From Micromonospora sp. M71_S20 (GTDB lineage Bacteria; Actinomycetota; Actinomycetes; Mycobacteriales; Micromonosporaceae): a stretch of 64,000 bases of DNA. The translations under genes and the position numbers were made by a program. The stretch is from assembly GCF_003664255.1 (NCBI RefSeq), contig NZ_RCCV01000005.1, positions 1 to 64,000 of the forward strand, written 5' to 3'. Below are positions 15,615-23,591 of the stretch, piece after piece. The notes beneath the pieces are model-generated. The model saw only the letters and a program-made list of their open reading frames with translations, ran no database searches and had not been told where the DNA came from. Position 1 is the first letter of the stretch. Every line of letters begins with the position of its first letter.

Positions 15615-15738
15615 CAGTTCTCCTCCGCTCCCCGGAGCGCCGGACACCTGACGGCAATGGTCGAAAGAAATGGCCGCCGGGGATCAGCACACGCCGGACC
15701 GCACATCAGGTGTCCCGTTTAATCGGACCCGACGGGCA

Positions 15739-15763
15739 GTACCCGTTGACCTATCGGCGAAAC
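15739..15763 (-). promoter_or_regulatory. Sigma-B-like promoter of the gas-vesicle operon
   Basis: On the minus strand GTTT (15763-15760), a 15-base spacer and GGGTAC (15744-15739) match the Streptomyces sigma-B-type consensus GNNT-N14-16-GGGTAY. It lies about 125 bases upstream of the first start codon (15614) in the right direction. It is a by-eye match in a GC-rich genome. Confidence 0.55.
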
Positions 15764-15888
15764 ACGCCGCCGCTTTGTCGACACCATTCACACGGATTGG
15801 AGCAGCCCGTCGGCAACCACGCAAAGCGGACAGGCAGGCAGCGCCAAGCAGGAAGAACGTCAGAAAGGAAAGAATTGGGGAATGGGCG

Positions 15889-16440
15889 TCACAGGGCCGG
15901 CAGCGTCGAATCGAGGCATATCTCGGCGTGCACCTTGCCGCCACTCTCGTGCAATTTGGCGCCGCACTTCTCCAGCACGGAAACGGCGCCATGGTTGTCG
16001 GCGGTGGTCTCCGCGACCACCAGTCGCATTCCGGCCGCTGCCGCCTCGTTCAACAGTTCACGCAGCGCGACCGCGCCGATTCCCTGACCCCGGGCGGAGC
16101 GGCCCAGCCACATCCCGGTCTCGACCGTGCCCGGCTCGTCGCGGCGGGTCATCCGGATCATGCCGACCACCTCGCCGCCGGCCAGGATCGCGTACATACA
16201 GGTGCCGGTCGGGCCGTCCAGACCCCCGAAGCTCGCCCGGTGGAACTCCCGGAACGCCTCCCGCCGGGCGCACGACCACCCCGCAGGGGCCTCCACCGGC
16301 GGCATCACGTCGCCGGGCTCCGCTTCCGCAGCCGCTACGGAGAGCAATGGTTCCAGGTTATGCTCGTCCACCGGCTCCAGCCGCACCGTTCCCGCCACGT
16401 GCCGCAGTCTGCCGGCCCCACCGGCCCAAGTCCACCCCAT
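15889..16440 (-). CDS. GNAT-family N-acetyltransferase
   Basis: About 183 residues from ATG 16440; GTG 16398 is an alternative and neither has a clear ribosome site. The GNAT fold shows: VRLEPVDEHNLEPLL (beta1/alpha1), YAILAGGEVVGMIRMT, TVETGMWLGRSARGQGIGAV (acetyl-CoA loop, R/QxxGxG/A = RGQGIG) and VVAETTADNHGAVSVLEKCG (motif B). It resembles RimJ/RimL-type enzymes that acetylate protein N-termini or small amines. The substrate cannot be read from sequence. It lies alone, with 274 bases before the gas-vesicle operon in the same direction. Confidence 0.85.
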   Translation of the reverse strand: MGWTWAGGAGRLRHVAGTVRLEPVDEHNLEPLLSVAAAEAEPGDVMPPVEAPAGWSCARREAFREFHRASFGGLDGPTGTCMYAILAGGEVVGMIRMTRRDEPGTVETGMWLGRSARGQGIGAVALRELLNEAAAAGMRLVVAETTADNHGAVSVLEKCGAKLHESGGKVHAEICLDSTLPAL

Positions 16441-16651
16441 CGGGCCCCGACTGGCGGTCCGGCGGAAGGTACCGGCCGGTCGGACCGCATCGTGTTCCGC
16501 CTCACGCTCCGCTGTCGGCCGCCGTCCGGCCAGGGTAAGGGGCGGGCGGGGGGGATGCGCGGGTCCAGCTCTTCGGTGGCCTCGACGCGGCGACTGCACG
16601 GCGAGGCCGAGCAGCCGGCCTCGCGCGGCGGACCGCCTGCCCGGAGGCCGG

Positions 16652-17488
16652 TCAGGGCTCCTCGGCGTCGAACTCGCAGAGCACCACGGAGGCGTCGTCG
16701 GCCGCCTTGTGCCGGCGCAACCGGCCCGGATGGTCACGCTCGGCGACGCGTACCCGGTCGATCAGCGCGCCCGGGCCCTCGGCGGTCGCCACGTCCAGCA
16801 GCCCCGCCCAGTCGAGGACGCCGAACTGCTCCACCAGGGCCGACGCGCCGTCGCTGAGCAGCGCGGCCCGACGTACCGCGCCCGGCCCCCGCAGCGGCAG
16901 GGTCCCGGTCACCGCGTGGAACGCCGCGTCCGGGTCGGCCGCCGCCACCCAGTAACCGTGGGTACGGTTCATCCGCGCCCGCTGCATGTCGACCGCCTGC
17001 CGGATCCGGGCGACCCGGTCGACGCCGCCGGCCGGCAGGGCCGCGACCATGGCCCGCAGCTCCGCCGTCGCGGTGTCCAGCCGGTCGTCGGAGACCACGG
17101 CGACCCGACCGCCGACGTCGAGCACCAGCGGGCTGTCGCAGAGCACCAGGTGGTCGACGTGGTCGCCGCCGTCGCGGAGCAGGCAGACCGTGCTCGACGG
17201 GGTGCCCGGATGGTCCAGGTCGCACTCGTCGCCGTGGTCGGCCCGCACCGCGAGGATCGCCGCCGCCAGGTTGCTCATCAGCGTCGCCGTCGGGCGGACC
17301 GCCTCCGCCAGCCCGAGCCGGGCCGCGAGGTGCCGGACGTACCAGGCGGTGCCGTGCACGCAGCCCGTGTCGAAGTCCTCCGGCACGCTGGCACCGTCCA
17401 GCACGCCGACCAGCGGCCCGAACCGGAAGACCAGGTCCTCGTTGACCGCCCGGCCGGGGGGCGGCGCGGACGCGGAGCGTACCCGCAT
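16652..17488 (-). CDS. PP2C-like serine/threonine phosphatase domain protein
   Basis: About 278 residues from ATG 17488 (MRVRSASAPPPGRAVNEDLV); GTG 17509 is an alternative. PP2C-type metal motifs are visible: NED near residue 17, GVLDGAS, GTPSSTVCLL, ALLSDGAS and a terminal ADDASVVLCEF. The order fits the PPM fold. In Streptomyces such phosphatases often act on stress or anti-sigma regulators. It is the last gene of the envelope/stress operon, 31 bases after the DUF3618 gene. The target is unknown. Confidence 0.75.
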   Translation of the reverse strand: MRVRSASAPPPGRAVNEDLVFRFGPLVGVLDGASVPEDFDTGCVHGTAWYVRHLAARLGLAEAVRPTATLMSNLAAAILAVRADHGDECDLDHPGTPSSTVCLLRDGGDHVDHLVLCDSPLVLDVGGRVAVVSDDRLDTATAELRAMVAALPAGGVDRVARIRQAVDMQRARMNRTHGYWVAAADPDAAFHAVTGTLPLRGPGAVRRAALLSDGASALVEQFGVLDWAGLLDVATAEGPGALIDRVRVAERDHPGRLRRHKAADDASVVLCEFDAEEP

Positions 17489-17519
17489 CGTCCGCGCCGC
17501 CCCGACCACCCGGGTCGCC

Positions 17520-18281
17520 TCAGCGGCGACGGAGGTCGTCGGCGGCCTCATGCGCCTGCCCCTGCATCTGGTGGGCGGCCGACCGGCCCTCGTCCCGGAT
17601 GGCGGACGCGCCACTGACGGCCGTGGAACCGACCGCGCGGGCCGCCTCCTGCGCCGGCTCGCGCAGGTTGTGGCCCATCCCGCGGCCCATCTCGCGGCCC
17701 ACCTCGGTGGCCTGCTCCCGCAGGTGTCCGGCCTGCGCCCGCAGCTGGTCGGAGTGCTCGCTCACCATCTCCTTGGCCTGCCCGGCCCACCGCCGTTCAG
17801 GACGGCTGGGCGGGATCAGCGACGAGATCAGCAGCCCGGTGCCGAAGGCGATCAGGCCGGCCGCGAGGGGATTGCCCCGCGCCTGCTGGCGGGACTGCTG
17901 CCCGAGCGAACGGGCCTCCTCCCGCACCGACCCGGCCACGTGCGACACCTGCTCCCGGGACTGCTCCCCGAACGATCGCGCCGAGTCGGCCATGTGCGAC
18001 ATCTGGTCCCGGGACTGCTCCCCGAGCCCGCGCGCCGAATCGGCCGCGTGCGACATCCGCTGACCCGTCGCGTGCGACATCCGCTGCGCGACGCCGTGCC
18101 CGTCCGACTGCACGCCCATCACCTTCTCCTTGGCTCGGGTCAGCGCGCCGCGGGCCTGCCCGACACGCTCACCGGCGATCCGCCGCGGATTGACCTTGTC
18201 GGCCAGCGCGTCGACGTCGCTGCTCAGTTCGTTCCGGGTGTTCTCGATCTCCCGCCGGATCCGTTCCGGATCGTTGGACAT
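17520..18281 (-). CDS. DUF3618 protein
   Basis: The predicted protein has 253 residues. The N-terminal block DPERIRREIENTRNELSSDV followed by DALADKVNPRRIAGERV is the DUF3618 signature. It then has a long amphipathic, Gln/Ser/Arg-rich stretch with repeats of the type SHxADSARxxGEQSRxQ (about residues 70-120), a hydrophobic segment NPLAAGLIAFGTGLLISSLI and more helical repeats. Probably membrane-associated, perhaps apolipoprotein- or LEA-like. The repeats are imperfect. It lies in an operon with a holin-like and another helical membrane protein. Confidence 0.82.
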   Translation of the reverse strand: MSNDPERIRREIENTRNELSSDVDALADKVNPRRIAGERVGQARGALTRAKEKVMGVQSDGHGVAQRMSHATGQRMSHAADSARGLGEQSRDQMSHMADSARSFGEQSREQVSHVAGSVREEARSLGQQSRQQARGNPLAAGLIAFGTGLLISSLIPPSRPERRWAGQAKEMVSEHSDQLRAQAGHLREQATEVGREMGRGMGHNLREPAQEAARAVGSTAVSGASAIRDEGRSAAHQMQGQAHEAADDLRRR

Positions 18282-18303
18282 GATCTACTCCCTCCCGGCT
18301 GGT

Positions 18304-18696
18304 TCACCGGCCTCGCATCGCGTCCGGTATCTCCCGCGCGGTCTGTTGCGTGCGGGGCAGCACCGAGCGGAGCTGCGCCTTCTCCTTGCGCGCCCTGGAG
18401 AGCAGGCCACCCGTGACAGCGGCCCAGATGACGGCCACGATGAGCGCCGCCCAGCCCTGGTCCATCACGTTGGACAGCCCCCACCACAGCGCGTACGACA
18501 CGAACAGCACCGTCAGGAAGCCGGCCAGCGCCGCCCCGCCGAACATGCCGCCGAGCCTGCCAACCTGACCCGCCTCCTCGCGCAGCTCCGCCTTGGCCAG
18601 GTCGACCTCCTTGCGGACCAGCGTGGAGAAGTCCCGGGTCACGTCGCCCAGCAGCTCGCCGACCGACTGCGTCCGTTCCTTCTCGGGGGCGCTCAC
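18304..18696 (-). CDS. Holin-like (phage_holin_3_6 / Hol-X type) membrane protein
   Basis: The predicted protein has 130 residues. It starts at GTG 18696 overlapping the previous stop as GTGA. An N-terminal amphipathic helix (LLGDVTRDFSTLVRKEVDLA) is followed by two TM segments: MFGGAALAGFLTVLFVSYAL and GWAALIVAVIWAAVTGGLL. This is the architecture of the actinobacterial putative holin superfamily. Here it is part of a chromosomal stress-type operon rather than a phage. It is unlikely to be a lysis protein in this context. Confidence 0.82.
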   Translation of the reverse strand: MSAPEKERTQSVGELLGDVTRDFSTLVRKEVDLAKAELREEAGQVGRLGGMFGGAALAGFLTVLFVSYALWWGLSNVMDQGWAALIVAVIWAAVTGGLLSRARKEKAQLRSVLPRTQQTAREIPDAMRGR

Positions 18697-19409
18697 GGCG
18701 CCACCCCACCCGGGATGTCCGGCCCCTGCCGACCGGGCGGCGAGGCGTTGCGCACCCGGGCCGTCCCGGTGTACGCCTCCTCCGGCAGGTACGGCGCCTC
18801 GACCGTCCGCTCGTACGGCTGCGGCGCGGCCGGCCCGGTGGGCGCGGTGCCCGGCCCGGTGGGCGCGGCGGTCGGCGGGGTCGCCGGCCGGCCGGCGCCC
18901 TGCGCCCCGTCGCCCGAGGCGGTCAGGTTCCGGGTGAGCCGCCCGACCAGCATGCCGGCCAGAGTCGCGCCGGCCAGGAAGGTGCCCGGGTGCCGGCGCG
19001 CGTACGACCGCACGTCGTCGAGCAGCGCCCCTGGTTCGCGCTCGTCGAGCCAGCCGGCCGCCTGCTGGGCGACGTCCGCCGCACGGCGGACCGCCTGGCC
19101 GGCCATCCCGGAGTCCTCGCTCCGCTCCGCCATCGAGCTGAGTTCGCGCCCGATGCCGCGCAGCCCTTCGGCGGCCCGATGCTGCTGCGCCCGGGCCTGG
19201 TCACGCAACTGCGTGCCGGCCTCGCCGGTCAGGTGGTGCGCCTGCCGCCGGGCTTCCGACGCCACGTGTCCGCCCTGTTCGGCGGCCGTGTGCGCGACGT
19301 GTCCGCCCACCTGGGCCGTCTGGTGCCCGACCCGGGACGCCTCCTGCCGGGCCTGCTGTGCGGTGCCGGTCGCACCGTCCGGTGGCCGGCTCGGGTTGAT
19401 CTGCGTCAT
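18693..19409 (-). CDS. Helical membrane protein heading the envelope/stress operon
   Basis: The predicted protein has 238 residues. It starts at ATG 19409 after GGAGGGAG. The N-terminal half is an amphipathic Gln/Ala/His/Arg-rich region of LEA-like character (ARQEASRVGHQTAQVGGHVA). A single short hydrophobic segment (GTFLAGATLAGMLVGRLTRN) follows near residue 155, and the C-terminus is Pro/Ala-rich. It resembles the N-terminal parts of the DUF3618 protein downstream. No enzyme motif is seen. It probably protects or organises the membrane under stress. Confidence 0.6.
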   Translation of the reverse strand: MTQINPSRPPDGATGTAQQARQEASRVGHQTAQVGGHVAHTAAEQGGHVASEARRQAHHLTGEAGTQLRDQARAQQHRAAEGLRGIGRELSSMAERSEDSGMAGQAVRRAADVAQQAAGWLDEREPGALLDDVRSYARRHPGTFLAGATLAGMLVGRLTRNLTASGDGAQGAGRPATPPTAAPTGPGTAPTGPAAPQPYERTVEAPYLPEEAYTGTARVRNASPPGRQGPDIPGGVAP

Positions 19410-19496
19410 CGCCCGCTCCCTCCGTCGGCCCCGGGCCGCAGGGTCACGGCCCGGAACGTGAACCGGCCGCGAGACGCGGCCCGGAACGACACCCGC

Positions 19497-19521
19497 GTAC
19501 CCGCACGGATCGCCGACATTC
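19497..19521 (-). promoter_or_regulatory. Sigma-B-like promoter of the envelope/stress operon
   Basis: On the minus strand GAAT (19521-19518), a 15-base spacer and GGGTAC (19502-19497) fit the consensus GNNT-N14-16-GGGTAY. It sits about 88 bases upstream of ATG 19409. The spacing equals that of the gas-vesicle promoter candidate. Confidence 0.5.
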
Positions 19522-19643
19522 CGTGCCGACGGCGGGGGTAGGAGCGGTGGTCCGCCCCGGGCACGGCGCCACGCCGCCGGCACCGGACCGTCGGTCGGAA
19601 CGGGGTCGGGAGGGCCGGGACCGGTCGCGGGGTGCGACAGCGG

Positions 19644-20156
19644 TCAGCGACGGCGGTTGCGGGCCCGGGAGGATCGCAGCCGGCGCAGCCGCCCCACCAG
19701 CACCGGTTCGGCGGCGAGGGCGGCCGGGTTGTCCAGCAGCGCGTTGAGCAACTGGTAGTAGCGGGTGGCCGAAAGGCCGAAGGTGTCCCGGATGGCCTGT
19801 TCCTTGGCACCGGCGTGCCGCCACCACTGCTGCTCGAAGGCGAGGATGCCGCGCTCACGCTCGGTGAGGCCGTCCTCCGGCCGGGCGTCCGCCGGGGCGG
19901 GGCGGGTGACCGGGTCCGGCAAGGCGTCGGCGCCGGCCTCGCGGGGTGCCGCCACGGCGACGTCCGGCTCCGCCGCCGAGCGGGGCTGCGGGACCGTCGG
20001 CGTTCCGGCGCCCGGGCCGGTACGCGGCTGGGGAACGACGCTGCCGCTGTCCCGCGCCTCCCCGGTGGGGTCCGCCCCGACCGTCGCGCCGGTCTCGCCG
20101 GGCCGGCCCGTCACGGGCGGCTCGGTGGCGGCCGGGGCGGCGTCGGCGGGCTGCAT
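19644..20156 (-). CDS. DUF3263 protein
   Basis: About 170 residues from ATG 20156 (after GAGGAG). The first ~95 residues are Pro/Ala/Thr-rich and probably disordered. The C-terminal ~70 residues are the DUF3263 domain: LTERERGILAFEQQWWRHAG, AKEQAIRDTFGLSATRYYQL and LLNALLDNPAALAAEP, ending in RRLRRLRSSRARNRRR. The domain resembles an HTH (sigma-like) DNA-binding unit and is conserved across actinobacteria. The role is unknown; a DNA-binding regulator is plausible. Confidence 0.85.
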   Translation of the reverse strand: MQPADAAPAATEPPVTGRPGETGATVGADPTGEARDSGSVVPQPRTGPGAGTPTVPQPRSAAEPDVAVAAPREAGADALPDPVTRPAPADARPEDGLTERERGILAFEQQWWRHAGAKEQAIRDTFGLSATRYYQLLNALLDNPAALAAEPVLVGRLRRLRSSRARNRRR

Positions 20157-20349
20157 GGCGCTCCTCGTGGGGCTGGCGGGCGGCACACCACGTCGCCGAC
20201 CGGTGGGGACACCAGCCTAACCAGGGCCGACCCGGTTCGCATCGGACGACAGTGCCGGAACGTGACCGCTCCGGTTCACGTCGTGTCCGTCCTGCGGATC
20301 CACCGGATCCGCCGGGATTGCACCGGTTCGTCCTCCCTACCGAAGGTTT

Positions 20350-20396
20350 GGGCGGTGCGACCGTGCGGCCGGGGAGAGCCGCCGGTCGCACCGCCC
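20350..20396. terminator. Hairpin downstream of the ABC permease
   Basis: Perfect 13-base arms (20350-20362 and 20384-20396) with a 21-base loop lie immediately after the permease stop (20401). There is no T-run on the minus strand, so it is a stem-only terminator candidate. Confidence 0.55.
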
Positions 20397-20400
20397 GCGG

Positions 20401-21417
20401 TCAGGAGATGTCCCGCCGGCGCATCGCCCAGAGGGCCGCGCCGAGGATCACCACGAAGCCGACCGCCATCATCACCGAGGACTGCTGCCACGTGATGTCG
20501 AGCGTGTCCGGTTTGCACTCACCGAAGTAGGTCGCCTGGCAGGCGTTCCAGTCCTCCAGCGTCACCTTCTTCTGCATCCACGCCACGGCGTAGGTGGGCA
20601 GCAGCCAGGCCTCGGCGAAGCGCACGCCGGCCATCGCCAGCAGGATGCCGAGGCCGAACTGGCCGACGACCATCAGGGCGATCACCCCGCCCAGGGCCAT
20701 CGCGGTGTGCCGCCCCAGCGAGGCGAGCGCGAAGCCGATGGTCGCGGTGACCAGGGCGAGCACCAGCCCGCGCAGCCCGGTCAGGGCGAAGGACTGCCAT
20801 GCCCCGGAGGTCATCTTCGCCGTACTGCCACGGAAGGTGGCGACCAGCCAGAAGCTGCCGAACCAGAGCGCCGTCGTGGGCACCGCCAGGGCGACCAGCC
20901 CGGTGAGCAGCGCCGCCAGCTTCGTCAGCAGTACGGTCAGCCGCTTCGGCCGCCACAGCAGCAGGTTCATCATGCCGCCGGTGTTCCACTCCGCCCCGAC
21001 GAAGGAGGCGCCGACGACGAACCCGACGAGCGCCAGGATCGCCGCGAGCGGCAGCAGCGTGTCGCCGAAGTTCTCCCGGAAGTCGAACGTGGAGGGCAGG
21101 AACCACGACGTCTCGATCGCCTCCCGGGGCGGCGGCTGGATGGTCGCGCAGTCCTCCGGGAACTGCTCGGCCCGGGCCGTTCCGGCGGCCTTCTCCTTCT
21201 CGCACTCCGCGCGGTACTGCGCGTTGTGGCGGACGTCCTGCTGCCACTGCTGTTCGGCGGCGCGCTCGGCCTTCGCCAGCGCGGCGGCGTCGATCTTCTC
21301 GTTTGTGAGGAAGACCCCGATCACCACCAACGCGAGCACCAGCAGGCCCAGCAGGCTCATCCAGCGGGTGAAGCGCCGCTTGGTGAGCCGGCGCAGCTCC
21401 GTACGGTAGAGGCTCAC
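20401..21417 (-). CDS. ABC transporter permease (ABC-2 type)
   Basis: About 338 residues. GTG 21417 overlaps the ATPase stop as GTGA; a GTG three codons upstream is also possible. It has six predicted TM segments: one after the basic N-terminus (SLLGLLVLALVVIGVFLTNE), a large extracytoplasmic loop of ~100 residues with two Cys, then TM segments LLPLAAILALVGFVVGAS, LAALLTGLVALAVPTTALWF, GLVLALVTATIGFALASLG, ALGGVIALMVVGQFGLGILL and a last TM near the end. It is an ABC-2 type permease for an unknown substrate, perhaps a lipid or peptide. Confidence 0.85.
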   Translation of the reverse strand: MSLYRTELRRLTKRRFTRWMSLLGLLVLALVVIGVFLTNEKIDAAALAKAERAAEQQWQQDVRHNAQYRAECEKEKAAGTARAEQFPEDCATIQPPPREAIETSWFLPSTFDFRENFGDTLLPLAAILALVGFVVGASFVGAEWNTGGMMNLLLWRPKRLTVLLTKLAALLTGLVALAVPTTALWFGSFWLVATFRGSTAKMTSGAWQSFALTGLRGLVLALVTATIGFALASLGRHTAMALGGVIALMVVGQFGLGILLAMAGVRFAEAWLLPTYAVAWMQKKVTLEDWNACQATYFGECKPDTLDITWQQSSVMMAVGFVVILGAALWAMRRRDIS

Positions 21418-22424
21418 GCGCCCCACCCTCCTCCGGCGGCTCCGGGCTGCCCCGCGCCACCGACCTTCGTGGACTGGTCGACCTGCCGGTGCTGGCCGGG
21501 TACCGGCGCGGTGGCGGTCAGTTCGAGGAAGACGCTCTCCAGGTCCACGGCGATCGGGGCCAGCTCGCTGACGTAAAGGCCCTGGTCGGCGAGGAGCCGG
21601 GTCACCGTGGCCGGCTTGTCGACCCCGGCGAGCATCAGATGGTCGGGCTGGCCGGTCACCCGGATCCCGGCGCGGGTCAGCGCCTCGGCGGCGATCGGCA
21701 GGTCGGTGACCGCCTCCAGCCGCACCCGGACCGCCCCGGAGGAGTGCTGGGCGAGCACCTGCTCCACCGGCCCGAAGGCCACCCGCCGGCCCAGCGAGAT
21801 GATGGTCACGGAGTCGCAGATCAGCTGGATCTCGCCGAGGATGTGGCTGGACAGCACCACGGTCATCCCCGACTCGGCGAGGCTGCGCGTCAGGGTGCGC
21901 ATCTCCCGGATGCCGCCCGGGTCGAGGCCGTTGGCCGGCTCGTCGAGGATCAGCAGCCTGGGGTTCTTCAGCAGGGCCGAGGCGACGGCGAGCCGCTGCT
22001 TCATGCCGAGCGAGTAGGTCTTGACCCGCTCGCCGGCACGGTCGCGCAGCCCGACCAGCTCCAGCACCTCGTCCACGCGCTGCTGCGGCACGTCACCCGC
22101 GCCGGCGAGCAGAGACAGGGTGTCGCGCGCGGTGAAGTGCGGGAAGAACTGCGGGCTCTCGACGATCGCGCCGACCTGACCGGCGACGGCGGGCAGCGCC
22201 GCGGGCACCTCGTGGCCGAGGACCGTCATCCGGCCGCCGTCGGGCCGGATGAGGCCGAGCAGCGTACGCAGCGTGGTGGTCTTGCCCGACCCGTTGGGGC
22301 CGAGGAAGCCGTGCACCTGCCCCTCTTCGACCCGCATGTCGAAACCGTCGAGCGCGTTGCGGGTGCCGCGCCGACGGCTCTTGTACGTCTTGCGGAGACC
22401 TTCGATCTCCAGGACAGCTGGCAA
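21414..22424 (-). CDS. ABC transporter ATP-binding protein
   Basis: The predicted protein has 336 residues. The chosen start is TTG 22424 (LPAVLEIEGLRKTY) with GGAGG six bases upstream; no better ATG/GTG fits. Walker A GPNGSGKTT, signature SLGMKQRLAVA, Walker B LLILDEPANGLDP and H-loop VVLSSHI are intact. The C-terminal ~110 residues carry the domain typical of ABC-2 type exporters (CcmA/BcrA-like). It forms a pair with the permease. The promoter region holds palindromic sites. Confidence 0.92.
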   Translation of the reverse strand: MPAVLEIEGLRKTYKSRRRGTRNALDGFDMRVEEGQVHGFLGPNGSGKTTTLRTLLGLIRPDGGRMTVLGHEVPAALPAVAGQVGAIVESPQFFPHFTARDTLSLLAGAGDVPQQRVDEVLELVGLRDRAGERVKTYSLGMKQRLAVASALLKNPRLLILDEPANGLDPGGIREMRTLTRSLAESGMTVVLSSHILGEIQLICDSVTIISLGRRVAFGPVEQVLAQHSSGAVRVRLEAVTDLPIAAEALTRAGIRVTGQPDHLMLAGVDKPATVTRLLADQGLYVSELAPIAVDLESVFLELTATAPVPGQHRQVDQSTKVGGAGQPGAAGGGWGA

Positions 22425-22462
22425 GCTGCACCTCCCCCGATGGGTGTATGACACGCGACACC

Positions 22463-22500
22463 ATACGCGGTATGCAGCGGCCCGCAATACCCGGTATGCA
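22463..22500. promoter_or_regulatory. Paired palindromic sites upstream of the ABC operon
   Basis: ATACGCGGTATGCA (22463-22476) and ATACCCGGTATGCA (22487-22500) are 24 bases apart and nearly identical. The second contains a perfect 11-base palindrome ATACCCGGTAT. They lie 39-76 bases upstream of TTG 22424. The form fits two binding sites of a dimeric repressor; which one is unknown. Confidence 0.6.
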
Positions 22501-22564
22501 TCCGACGCGCCGAAGAGGTGACCGGAACGGCTACGCCCCCCGCGCCAGCCGTCGGAAGAGGCGC

Positions 22565-22597
22565 CCCCGTCAGGAAGGCGTCCCCGTCAGGAAGGCG
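22565..22597. repeat. Two 17-base tandem units
   Basis: CCCCGTCAGGAAGGCG occurs at 22565-22580 and 22582-22597, separated by one base. The repeat lies between the DeoR gene's stop and the ABC promoter. Function unknown. Confidence 0.6.
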
Positions 22598-22611
22598 CCC
22601 CCGACTTCACC

Positions 22612-23397
22612 TCAGGCGCAGACGACCGTCACCCCGGCGGCGCGGAACGCCTCCACCACCTCCGGGTTGGCCCCGGAGTCGGTGACCAGCGTCTCCACCC
22701 GGTCCACCGGGCAGATCCGGGCGAAGGCGTGACCGCCCAACTTGGACGAGTCGGCGATGATCACGACCCGCTTGGCCCGGGCCACCATCAGGTTGTTCAT
22801 CGCCGCCTCGCCCTCGTGGTGGGCGGCGGCGCCGAGCTGCGGGTCGATCGCGTCCACGCCGAGCAGGGCGACGTCCAGGGTCACCTCGCGCAGCAGCGCC
22901 CCGCCCAGCGGGCCGACCAGCTCGAACGACTTCGGGCGCACCACGCCGCCGGCCACCACGACCTTCATCCGGGAACGGACCAGCAGCTCGTTGGCGATGT
23001 TCAGCGCGTTGGTGACCACGGTGAGCTGGGCACCCTCGGCGCTGGTGTTCAGGTCGGGCCGGACGGCGAGGGCCCGGGCGACCTCCGTGCTGGTCGTGCC
23101 GCCGTTCAGGCCCACCACGGTGCCCGGCGAGACCAGCGCCGCGGCGGCGGCGCCGATCCGCTGCTTCTCCGCCGAGTGCTTGGCGGTCTTGTAGCGCAGC
23201 GGCAGGTCGTACGAGACGCCGTTGGCGACCGCGCCGCCCCGGGTCCGGGTGATCATCTGCTGCTGGGCGAGCTGGTCGAAGTCGCGCCGGATGGTGGCCT
23301 GGGAGACGTCCAGCCGCTCGGCCGCCTCCTCGACGCTGACCCGGCCGTTGTCGGTCAGCATCTCGAGCAGGGCGTTCCATCTGGCGTACCGGTCCAC
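22612..23397 (-). CDS. DeoR/GlpR-family transcriptional regulator
   Basis: The predicted protein has 261 residues. The start chosen is GTG 23397 (VDRYARWNALLEML), with GGAGGG six bases upstream. The N-terminal winged HTH is SVEEAAERLDVSQATIRRDF. The sensor domain shows the DeoR effector motif GTVVGLNGGTTSTEVARALA and VVTNALNIANEL. DeoR regulators bind sugar phosphates. It is divergent from the SIS-ROK-NagA operon and probably represses it through sites in 23440-23545. Confidence 0.9.
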   Translation of the reverse strand: MDRYARWNALLEMLTDNGRVSVEEAAERLDVSQATIRRDFDQLAQQQMITRTRGGAVANGVSYDLPLRYKTAKHSAEKQRIGAAAAALVSPGTVVGLNGGTTSTEVARALAVRPDLNTSAEGAQLTVVTNALNIANELLVRSRMKVVVAGGVVRPKSFELVGPLGGALLREVTLDVALLGVDAIDPQLGAAAHHEGEAAMNNLMVARAKRVVIIADSSKLGGHAFARICPVDRVETLVTDSGANPEVVEAFRAAGVTVVCA

Positions 23398-23443
23398 CCG
23401 GGCCCTCCAGTTACTGCGCGGTCGGTGATTGATTGCGTGCACA

Positions 23444-23541
23444 GTAGTGCGCGAAACTACGAGGGCGCAAAACCCTGGCTTGCGCGATGCCGAGGCTGGT
23501 TGCCACGACCAGCCGCTTTCGCGCAGAATAACGCGCGAAAG
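23444..23541. promoter_or_regulatory. Operator candidates between deoR and the amino-sugar operon
   Basis: Two related inverted repeats are seen. Site 1: GTAGT (23444-23448) and ACTAC (23456-23460) around TGCGCGAA. Site 2: CTTTCGCGC (23516-23524) and GCGCGAAAG (23533-23541), perfect 9-base arms with an 8-base spacer. Both contain the word GCGCGAAA. They lie between the divergent starts 23397 and 23592, so one regulator could control both directions. Confidence 0.65.
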
Positions 23542-23591
23542 GCGGCTCTAACGAGCCGTATTGCGCACCGCTCCCCTGCGTAGGAGTTCTC

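Noticed and set aside
13858..15690. 610-residue ORF starting before the SRPBCC protein
   Set aside because: Its first ~190 residues overlap the head gene out of frame; ATG 15126 fits the operon spacing.
18304..18696. Holin-like gene as evidence of a prophage
   Set aside because: No phage genes nearby; the family is common in actinobacterial chromosomes.
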